A DNA stretch of 64,000 nt from Mycolicibacterium holsaticum DSM 44478 = JCM 12374 (GCF_019645835.1 NZ_CP080998.1:1612001-1676000), one strand, 5' to 3'. Shown: positions 42,722-52,696, counted from the first letter of the stretch. Numbers and translations: made by a program. Notes: generated from the sequence alone by a model not told the origin.

Positions 42722-43963
42722 ATGTCCGACACGTTGACGACGGGTGCGGCCGAAACGGCAGCCGAGATCCCCGAGTACCCGATGGAGCGGGACGCGCGCT
42801 GCCCGTTCGCCCCACCGCCGCAGATGCTCAAGATGGGTGAGGCCAAACCGCTGTCCCGCGTGCGGATCTGGAACGGGACCACCCCGTGGCTGGTTACCGG
42901 ACACGCGGTGGCGCGGGAGCTGTTCGCCGACTCGCGGGTCAGCGTCGACGACCGTATCGAGGGCTTCCCGCATTGGAACGAGCACATGCTGTCCACGGTG
43001 TACAAGCGACCGCGGTCGGTGTTCACCTCCGACGCCGAGGAGCACACCCGGTTCCGCCGGATGTTGTCCAAGCCGTTCACCTTCAAGCGCGTGGAGGGAC
43101 TGCGCTCGGCGATCCAGGAGGTGACCGACACGTGCATCGACAACATCCTGGCCGGTGAGCAACCCGCCGACATCGTCGCCAAGTTGGCGCTGCCGGTGCC
43201 GACGCGGGTGATCAGCGAAATGCTCGGCGTCCCATACGAAGACCACGAGTTCTTCCAGCACCACGCCAACGTCGGCCTGGCCCGCTACGCGTCGGCCGAG
43301 GACGGCCAGAAGGGTGCGATGAGCCTCGCGAAGTATCTCAGCGACCTCGTCAAGGCCAAGATGGAAAACCCGTCCGAGGACGCGGTGTCCGACCTCGCCG
43401 AACGGGTCAACGCCGGCGAGATCAGCGTCAAGGAGGCGGCGCAACTGGGCACCGGCCTGCTCATCGCCGGGCACGAGACCACCGCCAACATGATCGGCAT
43501 CGGTGTGCTCGCCCTGCTGGAGAACCCCGAACAGGCTGCGCAGCTGCGGAATTCCGACGACCCGAAGTTCATCGCCAACGCGGCCGAAGAGCTGATGCGC
43601 TACCTGTCCATCATCCAGAACGGGCAGCGACGCGTGGCCCTCGAGGACATCGAGATCGCCGGGGAGACCATCCGCGCCGGCGAGGGCATCATCTTGGACC
43701 TCGCCCCGGCGAACTGGGACGCGACCGCCTATCCCGAGCCCGACAAGCTCGACCTCGGCCGCGACGCCACTCAGCAGCTCGGTTTCGGCTACGGCCGGCA
43801 CCAGTGCGTCGGCCAGCAATTGGCCCGCGCCGAACTGCAGATCGTGTTCCACACACTGCTGCGGCGCATTCCGACCCTGCGGCTGGCCGTGCCGATCGAG
43901 GAGGTGCCGTTCAAACACGACCGGCTCGCCTACGGCGTCTATGAACTTCCGGTGGCCTGGTAG
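42722..43963 (+). CDS. Cytochrome P450, CYP105-like
   Basis: This 413-aa P450 has I-helix AGHETTANM, ExxR ELMR and haem loop FGYGRHQCVG with Cys at about 362. The YGRHQCVGQQLARAEL pattern and the start RDARCPFAPP resemble the CYP105 family, known for broad xenobiotic and natural-product oxidation. It has its own ferredoxin directly upstream, unlike the three P450s at 4-10 kb. A downstream amidohydrolase, crotonase and CoA-transferases suggest that the oxidised product is degraded further. Confidence 0.93.
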   Translation: MSDTLTTGAAETAAEIPEYPMERDARCPFAPPPQMLKMGEAKPLSRVRIWNGTTPWLVTGHAVARELFADSRVSVDDRIEGFPHWNEHMLSTVYKRPRSVFTSDAEEHTRFRRMLSKPFTFKRVEGLRSAIQEVTDTCIDNILAGEQPADIVAKLALPVPTRVISEMLGVPYEDHEFFQHHANVGLARYASAEDGQKGAMSLAKYLSDLVKAKMENPSEDAVSDLAERVNAGEISVKEAAQLGTGLLIAGHETTANMIGIGVLALLENPEQAAQLRNSDDPKFIANAAEELMRYLSIIQNGQRRVALEDIEIAGETIRAGEGIILDLAPANWDATAYPEPDKLDLGRDATQQLGFGYGRHQCVGQQLARAELQIVFHTLLRRIPTLRLAVPIEEVPFKHDRLAYGVYELPVAW

Positions 43964-44005
43964 CCACCGCCGGCCCGGATCCACAGCCTGATTGGAGTGT
44001 CAACG

Positions 44006-45202
44006 ATGTCAGCACCAAGCACCAAATCATCGCCCGCCCACCCCCCGACCCTTTATCCGCCGGAGGGTTTCGGCGCGCCCAAGCACCGCAAGGGCCGTGC
44101 ATCGAAGGACGGCCTGGCCAGCCTTCCTCAGGGCACCGAGATCTTCTCGGCCGACAACCACATCTCGGTGGCCGACGACATCTTCTACGAGCGCTTCCCC
44201 GAGGAACTCAAGGGCGCCGCGCCCCGCATCTGGTATGAGGACGGCGCGTACATGGTCGGGATGAAGGGCAAGGCCTGGACCGGAGGGGATTTCGGCCGGG
44301 TGCTGATGCAGTACGACGACCTGGCCGGTGCGGCGACCAACAACATCGAGGCCCGCATCCGCGAACTCAAAGAGGACGGCATCGACAAGGAGTTGGCGTT
44401 TCCGAACGCCGTGCTGGCGTTGTTCCACTACCCGGACAAGACGTTGCGCGAGCGCGTGTTCCGCATCTACAACGAGCACATCGCCGACCTGCAGGAGCGC
44501 AGCAACGGCCACTTCTACGGTGTCGGGCTGATCAACTGGTGGGACCCCAAGGGCACGAGGAGCACGTTGGAGGAGCTGAAGGGGTTGGGCCTCAAGACGT
44601 TTCTGCTGCCGCTGAACCCCGGCAAGGACGACGAGGGCAACATCTACGACTACGGCAGCACCGATATGGACGCCGTCTGGGACGAGATCGAGGACGCGGG
44701 TGTGCCGGTCAGCCACCACATCGGCGAGACACCACCCAAGACGCCATGCCAGAACAACAGCGTCGTGGTCGGGATGATGGTCAACGTGGACTCGTTCCGC
44801 GAACAGTTCGCCAAGTATGTGTTCTCCGGCATCCTGGACCGCCATCCCAAGCTCAAGATCGGGTGGTTCGAGGGCGGCATCGCCTGGGTCCCCACGGCCC
44901 TGCAGGACGCCGAACACATGCTGGCCTCGTACCGTCATATGTTCAACCACGAACTGGGGCACCCGGTCCGGCACTATTGGGACAATCACATGAGCGCGTC
45001 GTTCATGGTTGATCCGCTCGGCCTGGAACTCATCGACAAGATCGGTGTGGGCAACGTGATGTGGTCGTCGGACTACCCCCACAACGAATCGACGTTCGGC
45101 TACTCGGAGAAATCGCTGAAGTCCGTCGTCGACGCGGTCGGACCCGAGGATGCGGTCAAGATCGTCAGCACCAACATCAAGAACTTCCTGGGGATTTCGT
45201 GA
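44006..45202 (+). CDS. Amidohydrolase-2 family metal-dependent hydrolase/decarboxylase
   Basis: The protein has 398 aa from ATG 44006, which has GGAG 8 bases upstream; GTG 43997 overlaps that site and is less likely. TIM-barrel signatures include FSADNHISVAD, VSHHIGETPP, WFEGGIAWVP and MWSSDYPHNEST, matching the ACMSD-like branch that contains decarboxylases and hydrolases. The usual DxHxH at the first strand is DNHIS, so one His is absent. The stop overlaps the M24 gene by four bases. Relatives lie at 57979 and 62552. Confidence 0.88.
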   Translation: MSAPSTKSSPAHPPTLYPPEGFGAPKHRKGRASKDGLASLPQGTEIFSADNHISVADDIFYERFPEELKGAAPRIWYEDGAYMVGMKGKAWTGGDFGRVLMQYDDLAGAATNNIEARIRELKEDGIDKELAFPNAVLALFHYPDKTLRERVFRIYNEHIADLQERSNGHFYGVGLINWWDPKGTRSTLEELKGLGLKTFLLPLNPGKDDEGNIYDYGSTDMDAVWDEIEDAGVPVSHHIGETPPKTPCQNNSVVVGMMVNVDSFREQFAKYVFSGILDRHPKLKIGWFEGGIAWVPTALQDAEHMLASYRHMFNHELGHPVRHYWDNHMSASFMVDPLGLELIDKIGVGNVMWSSDYPHNESTFGYSEKSLKSVVDAVGPEDAVKIVSTNIKNFLGIS

Positions 45203-46443
45203 CCGCCTTCGCATCACAGTCCACGCTGATCGACATACCGGAGCTTCCCGACCGTGCCCGGATGTACCGCGAGTGCGGCGCCAGGCTGCGCGATTCGATG
45301 CGGGAAAAGGCCGTCGACGCGCTGATCCTGATCGGCAACGGAAACGTCGTCTACGCGACGGGGGTCAGCTGGCCGCTGCTCGACGCCGGCCTGTCGCACG
45401 TGGAACGCCCGGTGGCGATCGTGCTCGCCGACGACCCGCATCCGCACCTGTTCATGCCGCTGCGGGAGGGGTCGTCATCGCAATGCGAGGTGCCCGACGA
45501 CCACGTGCACCCCGCGCTGTACCTCGAATTCGACGAGGGCGTCGAGCAATTCGCGAAGGTGCTGGCCGACCTGGTGCCCGCGGGGGGCACGGTCGCCGTC
45601 GACGAGATGACCGGTGCGATGCGCCGCGCGTCGCGCACCCTGTTCCCGTCCGGTCCACCGTCGGATGCCGCACAGGTCGTCGGCCCCGCCAAGCTCGTCA
45701 AGACACCCGACCAGATCTCGTGCGTGCGCAAGGCGTGCCGCATCACCGAAGAAGCCATGGTCGACGTGCACAAGGCGCTGGCCCCGGGAGTGCGGCAGGT
45801 CGACCTCTCGGCGGCATTCGTTCGGCGCGCCTTCGAACTGGGCGCCACGGCCAACATGCTCGAGGCCATCTGGCAGGTGATGCCCACGACCAAGACCAGC
45901 GGCTCGGTGTGGACCACCACCGGCGATCTGGCGTTGCCGCTGCTGACGACCGAGCGCCGACTCGAACGCGGCGACGTGCTGTGGACCGACGTCAGCATCA
46001 CCTACCAGGGCTACTGCTCTGACTTCGGCCGCACCTGGATGGTCGGCGACCAACCGTCGCCGCGTCAGCAGGCGCAGTTCGACAAGTGGCGCGAGATCAT
46101 GTCCGCCGTCCTGTCGGTCACCAAGGCGGGGGCCACCAACGGTGATCTGGCGCGCGCGGCGATCGCCGCGAACGGGGGCACCAAGCCGTGGCTGCCGCAC
46201 TTTTATCTCGGGCACGGCATCGGCACCAACGCCGCCGAGATGCCGATGATCGGGACCGATCTCGGCGAGGAGTTCGACGACAACTTCGTCTACCCCGCGG
46301 GCATGCTGCTGGTGCTCGAACCCGTGGTCTGGGAGGACGGCACCGGCGGCTATCGCAGCGAGGAGATCGTGGTGATCACCGAGGACGGCTACCAGTCGAT
46401 CACCGACTACCCCTACGCACCCTACGGACAGGATCGGATCTGA
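45199..46443 (+). CDS. M24-family metallopeptidase-like protein, active-site complete
   Basis: This 414-aa protein has a creatinase-like N-terminal domain and a pita-bread M24 domain. Metal ligands appear intact: Asp in WTDVSITY, Asp in YCSDFGRTW, His in LGHGIGTN, Glu in LVLEPVVW and Glu in RSEEIVVI. M24 enzymes include Xaa-Pro peptidases and creatinase, so a C-N bond in a non-peptide substrate is also possible. It starts at GTG 45199 (GTGA overlap). The next gene is a diverged homologue that has lost most ligands. Confidence 0.88.
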   Translation: MTAFASQSTLIDIPELPDRARMYRECGARLRDSMREKAVDALILIGNGNVVYATGVSWPLLDAGLSHVERPVAIVLADDPHPHLFMPLREGSSSQCEVPDDHVHPALYLEFDEGVEQFAKVLADLVPAGGTVAVDEMTGAMRRASRTLFPSGPPSDAAQVVGPAKLVKTPDQISCVRKACRITEEAMVDVHKALAPGVRQVDLSAAFVRRAFELGATANMLEAIWQVMPTTKTSGSVWTTTGDLALPLLTTERRLERGDVLWTDVSITYQGYCSDFGRTWMVGDQPSPRQQAQFDKWREIMSAVLSVTKAGATNGDLARAAIAANGGTKPWLPHFYLGHGIGTNAAEMPMIGTDLGEEFDDNFVYPAGMLLVLEPVVWEDGTGGYRSEEIVVITEDGYQSITDYPYAPYGQDRI

Positions 46444-47613
46444 ATGGCACTCGAGATTCTGCCCGACGCAGCCGATTTGCGCCGGGGCCGCCGCGAACGG
46501 GCACTGGCCCAGATGGAAGCGCGCGACATCGACATCCTGGTGCTGGGCCGGCAGGCCAACGTGCGCTACGTGACCGGCGCGCCGCAACTGTGGGTGGCGG
46601 GCACCCGGCCGTTCGGCCCCATCTGTGAGGTCGTCAGGTCGACGGGGGAGATCTATCTCAACAGCACCTGGGACGAAGGTATCCCCGACGAGATCCCCCA
46701 CGACAACCTGTATGGGTTGGCGTGGAACCCGATGACGCTCGTCGAGGTGCTCAAAACGCTGCCGGGGGCGGCCAGCGTCAAACGCGTCGGAACCGACTCG
46801 CTGACACCGACATTCGCCCAGCTGCTGCCGATGGCGTTCCCTCAGGCCGAGATCGTCGACGCCGAACCCGCCCTGCGCGCCGCGCGCCGCATCAAGACCC
46901 CCGACGAGATCGCGGTACTGCGCGGTGCGCTGTCGGTGGCTTCGACGGCGCTGGACGCCGCGCGCTCCGAGATGGCGGCCGGTGTCACCGAGCAGTCGCT
47001 GACCGGGGCGCTGATGCAGGCGATGGCCGCGGGCGGTGTCACGACGCCGGCCACCCAGGACGGGGCGTGGGTGACCAGCAAGGAGCATCCGTGGCGGCGG
47101 GCCCGTCGCGACGGCCGTGTCGCCGACGGCGATCTGGTGGCGTTCTCCGCGGGCGCGCTGGCCGACGGCTACCTCGGTGAGGTCGGGCGCACCTATGCGG
47201 TCGGCGACGTCGACGGTTCGGCCGTCCCCGCCCTGTATGACCGCTGGGATGAGTTGCGCGAGCGGTTGATCGCCGCATGCCGTCCGGGCTGCCCGGCCAG
47301 CGACCTGCTGTCGGCCTATGACGCGGCCGGCGAGCAGCTGCCGGTGATGCCGGTGGCCCACGGGCTCGGTCTGGGATTCGACTCGCCGGTGGTGACGCCG
47401 CAGCTGCGGGAGACCTGCGCGCAGGAGATCCTCGAACCCGGCATGGTGCTCGCGGTCACCGGTTACGTGTGGCAGCCCGGGGTCGGTGCGATCTTCGGAC
47501 GCGACGCAGTGCACGTCACCGCCGACGGGCCAGAGGTACTGACCACCAGCCCTTCGCCGACGGGCGCTCGGGCCAACAGTGCGGGCGAAAACGCCGGCGT
47601 CGGCATCGGCTGA
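46444..47613 (+). CDS. M24-family homologue with degenerate metal site
   Basis: This 389-aa protein is clearly M24-like (YVTGAPQLWV, AARRIKTPDEIAVLRGAL, AHGLGLGF), but four of the five metal-ligand positions differ. The first Asp is lost in AFSAGALAD, the second is Glu in LGEVGRTY, the first Glu is Thr in LAVTGYV and the last Glu is Asp in GRDAVHV. Only the His is kept. It begins directly after the stop of the intact homologue. A catalytically inactive partner subunit or regulator is the simplest reading; changed chemistry is possible. Confidence 0.85.
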   Translation: MALEILPDAADLRRGRRERALAQMEARDIDILVLGRQANVRYVTGAPQLWVAGTRPFGPICEVVRSTGEIYLNSTWDEGIPDEIPHDNLYGLAWNPMTLVEVLKTLPGAASVKRVGTDSLTPTFAQLLPMAFPQAEIVDAEPALRAARRIKTPDEIAVLRGALSVASTALDAARSEMAAGVTEQSLTGALMQAMAAGGVTTPATQDGAWVTSKEHPWRRARRDGRVADGDLVAFSAGALADGYLGEVGRTYAVGDVDGSAVPALYDRWDELRERLIAACRPGCPASDLLSAYDAAGEQLPVMPVAHGLGLGFDSPVVTPQLRETCAQEILEPGMVLAVTGYVWQPGVGAIFGRDAVHVTADGPEVLTTSPSPTGARANSAGENAGVGIG

Positions 47614-47623
47614 AGGGATCCAC

Positions 47624-48592
47624 ATGTCTGAGAACGGAAATCGGCCCAAACCCGAGGAACTGATCCTTTACAGCAAGGACCCGAAGACCAAGATCGCGAC
47701 CATCACGTTCAACCGGCCGGAGTTCCTCAACGCGCCGACGTCCGCGGCGCGGTTGCGGTACGCGGACCTGCTGCGCGCGGCCACCGTCGACGACGACGTC
47801 AAGGTGGTGGTGATCCGCGGCGTCGGCGACAACCTGGGCAGCGGCGCGGACCTTCCGGAGTTCATGGAGGGCAACGACAACACCGACCTGCGTCTTGCCG
47901 AACTGCGTCTGGAGGACGACGGCGTGGGCGAGGTCACCTACCCGCCCAAAGGGTCGTTTCGGCACGGGGCCACGATCAGCGCCTGGTATGCCAACGTGCA
48001 GGCCGGTAACCGACCGCTGCAGGAGCTCAAGAAGATCAGCATCGTGGAGGCCAAGGGCTACTGCTACGGCTGGCACTTCTACCAGTGCGCCGACGCTGAT
48101 CTGGTGATCTCCTCTGACGACGCGCTGTTCGGACATCCCTCGTTTCGCTACTACGGCTGGGGCCCGCGGATGTGGACGTGGGTGCAGATGATGGGGCTGC
48201 GCAAGTTCCAGGAGATGGTGTTCACCGGCCGACCGTTCACCGCCGAGGAGATGTATCAGTGCAACTTCCTCAACAAGGTGGTGTCGCGCGATCAGCTCGA
48301 GGCCGAGGTCGACAAGTACGCCCGGGCGTGTGCACGAAACCGGCCGGTCGACACCGTGTTTCAGCAGAAGATCTTCTTCGAGGTGTTCAAGCAGCACCAG
48401 GGTGAATACATGGGCAGCCTGCTGTCGGCCTTCTTCGAGTCGATGGGCAGCGGCGCGGCCAACGACGACACCGATGACCTGGACATGCACGAGGCGATCG
48501 ACAGCGGGCTCGCCGAAGCGGTCAACGACAACGACATGAGGTTTCCCGCCGAGTTCCGGCTGAGCAAGGCCAACCGCAAGAAGAAGGACTAG
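47624..48592 (+). CDS. Crotonase-fold protein, large atypical form
   Basis: This 322-aa protein keeps the crotonase opening (IATITFNRPEFLNAP) and an oxyanion segment (GSGADLPEF) but has a long insert after it. The active-site region AKGYCYGWHFYQCADADLV and LFGHPSFRYYG lacks the two hydratase Glu residues. The size and insert fit the group often annotated as enoyl-CoA hydratase or carnitinyl-CoA-type enzymes in degradation clusters. ATG 47624 follows GAAGGGA. Its TAG shares one base with the CoA-transferase GTG. Confidence 0.83.
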   Translation: MSENGNRPKPEELILYSKDPKTKIATITFNRPEFLNAPTSAARLRYADLLRAATVDDDVKVVVIRGVGDNLGSGADLPEFMEGNDNTDLRLAELRLEDDGVGEVTYPPKGSFRHGATISAWYANVQAGNRPLQELKKISIVEAKGYCYGWHFYQCADADLVISSDDALFGHPSFRYYGWGPRMWTWVQMMGLRKFQEMVFTGRPFTAEEMYQCNFLNKVVSRDQLEAEVDKYARACARNRPVDTVFQQKIFFEVFKQHQGEYMGSLLSAFFESMGSGAANDDTDDLDMHEAIDSGLAEAVNDNDMRFPAEFRLSKANRKKKD

Positions 48593-51012
48593 TGGCAGCA
48601 CTGGACGGGTACGTCGTCGTCGACCTTTCCACCGGCATCGCAGGCGCCTACTGCACAAAGCTCCTCGCCGACGGCGGCGCCCAGGTGATCAAAGTCGAGC
48701 CTCCGGAAGGGGACTGGCTGCGCAGATGGTCGGCGTCCGGCGCCGACATCGCGCCGGGTTCCGACGGCGCGCTGTTCAGCTTTCTGGCAGGTGCCAAGCA
48801 CAGTGTGGTGGCCGACCCGGACAGCGACATCGATCTCGTCAACGCGCTGCTCGCCGGCGCCGACGCGGTGGTGTGGTCACGGGGATCCTCGGTCGCCGAA
48901 CACGTGGTGTGCATCCCGGCGGCAATCCGGTCGGCGCACCCGCATCTGACCGTCACGTCGATCACCCCGTTCGGGTTGCGCGGGCCGTGGAGCGACCGGC
49001 CCGCAACAGAGTTCACCCTGCAGGCGTGGTCGGGTGGCATCGTGGGGCTGGGCCGCGGTTCGGCCGACCGGGCCCCCGTGTTCGTCGGCGGGCAGGTCGG
49101 CGAGTACCTCGCCGGTGCATACGCGAGCGCGGCGACGCTGGCGTCGCGCATGCGCGGTGGCGCCGAACTGGTCGACGTGTCGATGCTGGAAACCCAGATC
49201 CTCGGGCTCACTTACTATCCGGTCTCCTACTACGAGATGCTGGGCCGGCCGTGGCGCGACGCCAGACGGTTGACGGTGCCCGGGATCGCGCGCGCCAAGG
49301 ACGGGCTGATCGACATCGGCTGCGGCACCGCGCAGCAGTGGTTCGACCTGTGCGCGATGACCGGCCACGACGACTGGATCGACGAGGAGTCGCCGCTGTC
49401 GATCACCGAGCAGGCCAACGAGAAGGCCGACGAGCTGTACGCGTGGGTCGAGAGCCACACCGTCGACGAGATCCGCGACCTGGCCACCGCGTTCCGCATC
49501 CCCAACGCGCCGGTGGCCAACGGGGCCAACACCGTCGGGCTCGACCATTTCCACGCGCGCGGCTCGTTCGTGACCAACCCCCGCGACGGTTTCGACCAGC
49601 CCGGTCCGCCCTACCGCATGCAGCCGGCCGTGCTGCGCGGGCCCGAACCCGCGCCCCGCCTCGGCGAACACACCGAGTACTACCGTTCGCGAGAGGTAAG
49701 CCACGGTCGTGAAAAGGGCGAATTACCGACCCGGAATGCTATTTCGGCGAAGCTGCCGTTCGAGGGGTTGCGCGTCATCGACATGACGACCTTCTGGGCC
49801 GGGCCGTCGTGCACCCATCTGCTGGCGATGTTGGGCGCCGACGTCATCCACATCGAGTCGACCCGGCGCCCCGACGGCACAAGGATGATCGCCGGCATCC
49901 CGGTCACCGAAGACCAATGGTGGGAGAAGTCGCCGATCTTCTCGGGCCTCAACACCAACAAACGCGGCGTGACACTGGACCTGCAGAGCACAGCGGGCCG
50001 TGACCTGCTCAACCGCTTCATCGCCACCGCGGACGTCATCGTAGAGAATTTCACCCCCCGGGTGCTGGATCAGATCAGGCTGGATTTCGCTGCGGTGCAA
50101 GCCGTCCGGCCCGACGTCGTCATGTTGCGGATGCCCGGCTTCGGCCTCGACGGTCCGTGGCGGGACAACCCGGCGTTCGCCTACGTCATCGAGGCGGCGT
50201 CAGGTATTAGCTGGCTGACCGGCTACCCCGACCGCAACCCGTACGAGCCGTACTCGGTGGGCGACCCCAACGCGGGCATCCACGCGCTCAACGCGCTGCT
50301 GCTGGCGTTGGAACAGCGCCGCCGCACCGGACAGGGCGTGCTGGTGGAGGCGGCGATGGTCGATGCCGCGCTCAACGTCGCGGCCGAACAGGTCATCGAG
50401 TACTCCGCGTACGGCGCGCTGCTGCAACGCGACGGAAATCGTGGCCCCACCGCCGCCCCGCAAAACCTCTACCGCACCAACGAGATCGACGAGTTCGGTC
50501 GCGCCGACTGCTGGGTCGCGGTGGCCGTGGCCAACGACGAGCAGTGGGCCGGTCTGCGCGATGCGCTCGGCGGCCCGAAATGGGCGTCGGACCCAGAATT
50601 GCGCACCGTGGCGGGTCGACGCGCCCATCACGACACCGTCGACGAGCACCTCGCCGCCTGGTGTGCGCAACGCAGCGGCGACGACATCGTCGAAACCCTC
50701 TGGGGCCAGGGCGTGCCGGTGGCCAAGGTGATGCAGCCGCACCGCCAGACCGAACTGCCGCAGCTCGCGGCCCGCGGCTTCTTCGAGGACGTCGGCCACC
50801 CGGTGAACGCCCGCACCCCACACAGCACGGTGCCGTTCAAGATGTCGCGGGGACCCGAGCGGGTGCATGTGCAGCCCGCGCCGCTGCTCGGACAGCACAA
50901 CCACGAGCTGCTATCCGAACTCGGCCTCAGCGACGACGAGATCGCCGACCTGCAGGACCGCGGCGTGATCGGCAACGCGGTGGCGATGGGTCCCAGCAAG
51001 GCCAAGGCGTGA
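48592..51012 (+). CDS. Fused double CaiB/BaiF CoA-transferase
   Basis: This 806-aa protein contains two complete family III CoA-transferase domains. The first covers about residues 1-365 (DLSTGIAGAYCTKLLADGGA, VIKVEPPEGDWL) and the second about 385-790 (VIDMTTFWAGPSCTHLLAML, VIHIESTRRPDG). In the second, FAYVIEAASG stands where many members have the catalytic Asp (FDYVIQA in the 18990 protein), so that site may differ. Normal family members are about 400 aa and form interlocked dimers, so the fusion is probably an intramolecular dimer. The start is GTG 48592. Confidence 0.88.
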   Translation: MAALDGYVVVDLSTGIAGAYCTKLLADGGAQVIKVEPPEGDWLRRWSASGADIAPGSDGALFSFLAGAKHSVVADPDSDIDLVNALLAGADAVVWSRGSSVAEHVVCIPAAIRSAHPHLTVTSITPFGLRGPWSDRPATEFTLQAWSGGIVGLGRGSADRAPVFVGGQVGEYLAGAYASAATLASRMRGGAELVDVSMLETQILGLTYYPVSYYEMLGRPWRDARRLTVPGIARAKDGLIDIGCGTAQQWFDLCAMTGHDDWIDEESPLSITEQANEKADELYAWVESHTVDEIRDLATAFRIPNAPVANGANTVGLDHFHARGSFVTNPRDGFDQPGPPYRMQPAVLRGPEPAPRLGEHTEYYRSREVSHGREKGELPTRNAISAKLPFEGLRVIDMTTFWAGPSCTHLLAMLGADVIHIESTRRPDGTRMIAGIPVTEDQWWEKSPIFSGLNTNKRGVTLDLQSTAGRDLLNRFIATADVIVENFTPRVLDQIRLDFAAVQAVRPDVVMLRMPGFGLDGPWRDNPAFAYVIEAASGISWLTGYPDRNPYEPYSVGDPNAGIHALNALLLALEQRRRTGQGVLVEAAMVDAALNVAAEQVIEYSAYGALLQRDGNRGPTAAPQNLYRTNEIDEFGRADCWVAVAVANDEQWAGLRDALGGPKWASDPELRTVAGRRAHHDTVDEHLAAWCAQRSGDDIVETLWGQGVPVAKVMQPHRQTELPQLAARGFFEDVGHPVNARTPHSTVPFKMSRGPERVHVQPAPLLGQHNHELLSELGLSDDEIADLQDRGVIGNAVAMGPSKAKA

Positions 51013-51030
51013 CGGGTTAGCCTCAGCACC

Positions 51031-51843
51031 GTGGCCATCGATCCAGCCGACATCCTGCTCACCGGTCGCGTCGCCGTCGTGACCGGCGGGGGAGCCGGCA
51101 TCGGCAAGGGCATCGCCGAAGGGCTCGCGGCGTTCGGCGCGTCGGTGTCGGTCTGGGAGCGCGACCCCGACACCTGCGCAGCCGCCGCGGAAACCCTTGG
51201 TGCGCTGGGCATCATCGCCGACGTGCGGGACAGCGCCCAGGTGGACGCCGCGCTGGCGCGCACCGTCGACGAACTCGGCGAAGTGTCGATCCTCGTCAAC
51301 AACGCCGGCGGCACCTTCTCCTCACCGCTGCTGGATACCACCGAGAACGGTTGGGACGCGCTGTACAAGAGCAACCTTCGCCATGTCCTGCTGTGCACGC
51401 AGCGGATCGCGCGCCGCCTGGTGGACGCGCAACTGCCCGGCAGCATCATCAACGTGACGTCGATCGAGGGGGTCCGCGCGGCCCCGGGTTACGCCGCGTA
51501 CGCAGCCGCCAAGGCCGGTGTCATCAACTACACCCAGACCGCGGCGTTCGAACTGGCGCCGCACGGCATCCGGGTGAACGCGCTGGCGCCCGACCTGACG
51601 TTGACCGAGGGGTTGATGCAGTTGTCGCAGGGGACGGTGCGGGCCGACCACGCACCGGGAATTCCGATGGGCCGTCCCGGCCATGTCGATGAGATCGCCG
51701 GTGCCGCAGTGTTCCTCGCGTCGCAGTTGGCCGGCTACATCACCGGGCAGACGATTCACGTCGACGGCGGGACACACGCGGCGGGCGGCTGGTATCACCA
51801 TCCGCAGACCGGGAGGCCGACGCTGGGTCCACCGGATCAGTGA
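51031..51843 (+). CDS. SDR family oxidoreductase
   Basis: This 270-aa SDR has TGGGAGIG, NNAGGTFS, the Ser in NVTSIEGVRA and YAAAK, with C-terminal IHVDGGTHAAGGW. The GTG at 51031 lies 18 bases after the CoA-transferase stop. It is the last gene of the TetR-P450 block and converges with another SDR, sharing 7 bases. It presumably acts on a hydroxyacyl-CoA or ring alcohol of the same pathway. Confidence 0.88.
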   Translation: MAIDPADILLTGRVAVVTGGGAGIGKGIAEGLAAFGASVSVWERDPDTCAAAAETLGALGIIADVRDSAQVDAALARTVDELGEVSILVNNAGGTFSSPLLDTTENGWDALYKSNLRHVLLCTQRIARRLVDAQLPGSIINVTSIEGVRAAPGYAAYAAAKAGVINYTQTAAFELAPHGIRVNALAPDLTLTEGLMQLSQGTVRADHAPGIPMGRPGHVDEIAGAAVFLASQLAGYITGQTIHVDGGTHAAGGWYHHPQTGRPTLGPPDQ

Positions 51844-52679
51844 GCCCAGCCCTCGGCGGCCTGGTCCTCGAAGGTGCGGTCGATGCGCGCGAAGCGGCGC
51901 CGGATCGAGTCCCGTGAGGCCTTGTGCGGCAGCACATACAACCGGTTGGCCAGGATCGCGTCCGTGGTCAGCCGCGCGACGTCGTCGACGTTGAGCACCG
52001 AGTCGTCGGTCGGGTCCGACGCCAATTGCTGCACCGTGTCGGCGGGCGACGGGGTGGGCGGACCGTAGTCCTCGCTGCGCACGCGTTCGGTGTTGGCCAG
52101 CAGGTTGGTCTCGACGATCATCGGGCACAGCACGGTGACGCCGATCCCGTTGGCACGCACCTCGCGCGACAGGGTTTCGGCGAGCGCGACGACGCCGTAC
52201 TTGGCGACGCAGTACGGGCCCAACCCGACGTTGGGGATCAGCCCGGCGAACGACGAGGTGAACACGATGTGGCTGTCGGCCTGCTGGGCGATCAGGCGCG
52301 GCAGAAACGCCTCGACCCCGTGGATCGGACCCCACAGGTCGACGTCGATGACGAAGCGCCAATCGTCGTGGCTGGCCTGCGCGATCGGCCCCGCGTAGGC
52401 GATGCCCGCATTGTTGAACACCACGTGCACCTCGCCGAACACTGCGAAGGCCTCGTCGGCCAGATGCGTGACGTCGTCGAGCTTGCGCACATCGCACAAC
52501 ACGCCGTGGGCGTCGACACCGTCACCGCGCAGTTCGGCCACCGCGCTGTCCAGCGCGGCCCGGTCGATGTCGGCAAGCATCACCCGCGCGCCCCGACGGG
52601 CGAATTCTCGTGCGCTGGCAAGGCCGATCCCGCTGGCGCCTCCGGTGATGACCGCGGCGCGTCCGTCGAAACTCTCCAC
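51837..52679 (-). CDS. SDR family oxidoreductase
   Basis: This 280-aa classical SDR has TGGASGIG, FNNAGIAYAGP, the Ser in TSSFAGLIP and YCVAK. The C-terminal extension after residue 220 (VLNVDDVARLTTDAI, then SIRRRFARIDRTFEDQ) is charged and longer than usual. It lies 17 bases after the epimerase-like gene on the same strand and is likely co-transcribed with it. Substrate not predictable. Confidence 0.87.
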   Translation of the reverse strand: MESFDGRAAVITGGASGIGLASAREFARRGARVMLADIDRAALDSAVAELRGDGVDAHGVLCDVRKLDDVTHLADEAFAVFGEVHVVFNNAGIAYAGPIAQASHDDWRFVIDVDLWGPIHGVEAFLPRLIAQQADSHIVFTSSFAGLIPNVGLGPYCVAKYGVVALAETLSREVRANGIGVTVLCPMIVETNLLANTERVRSEDYGPPTPSPADTVQQLASDPTDDSVLNVDDVARLTTDAILANRLYVLPHKASRDSIRRRFARIDRTFEDQAAEGWAH

Positions 52680-52696
52680 GGCGCGACCTTATGCCG

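Noticed and set aside
45475..47649. 724-aa open frame on the - strand, the longest antisense frame
   Set aside because: It is antisense to both M24 genes, whose motifs and overlaps are convincing. The sequence is low-complexity (RHRDR-type) and shows no family motif.
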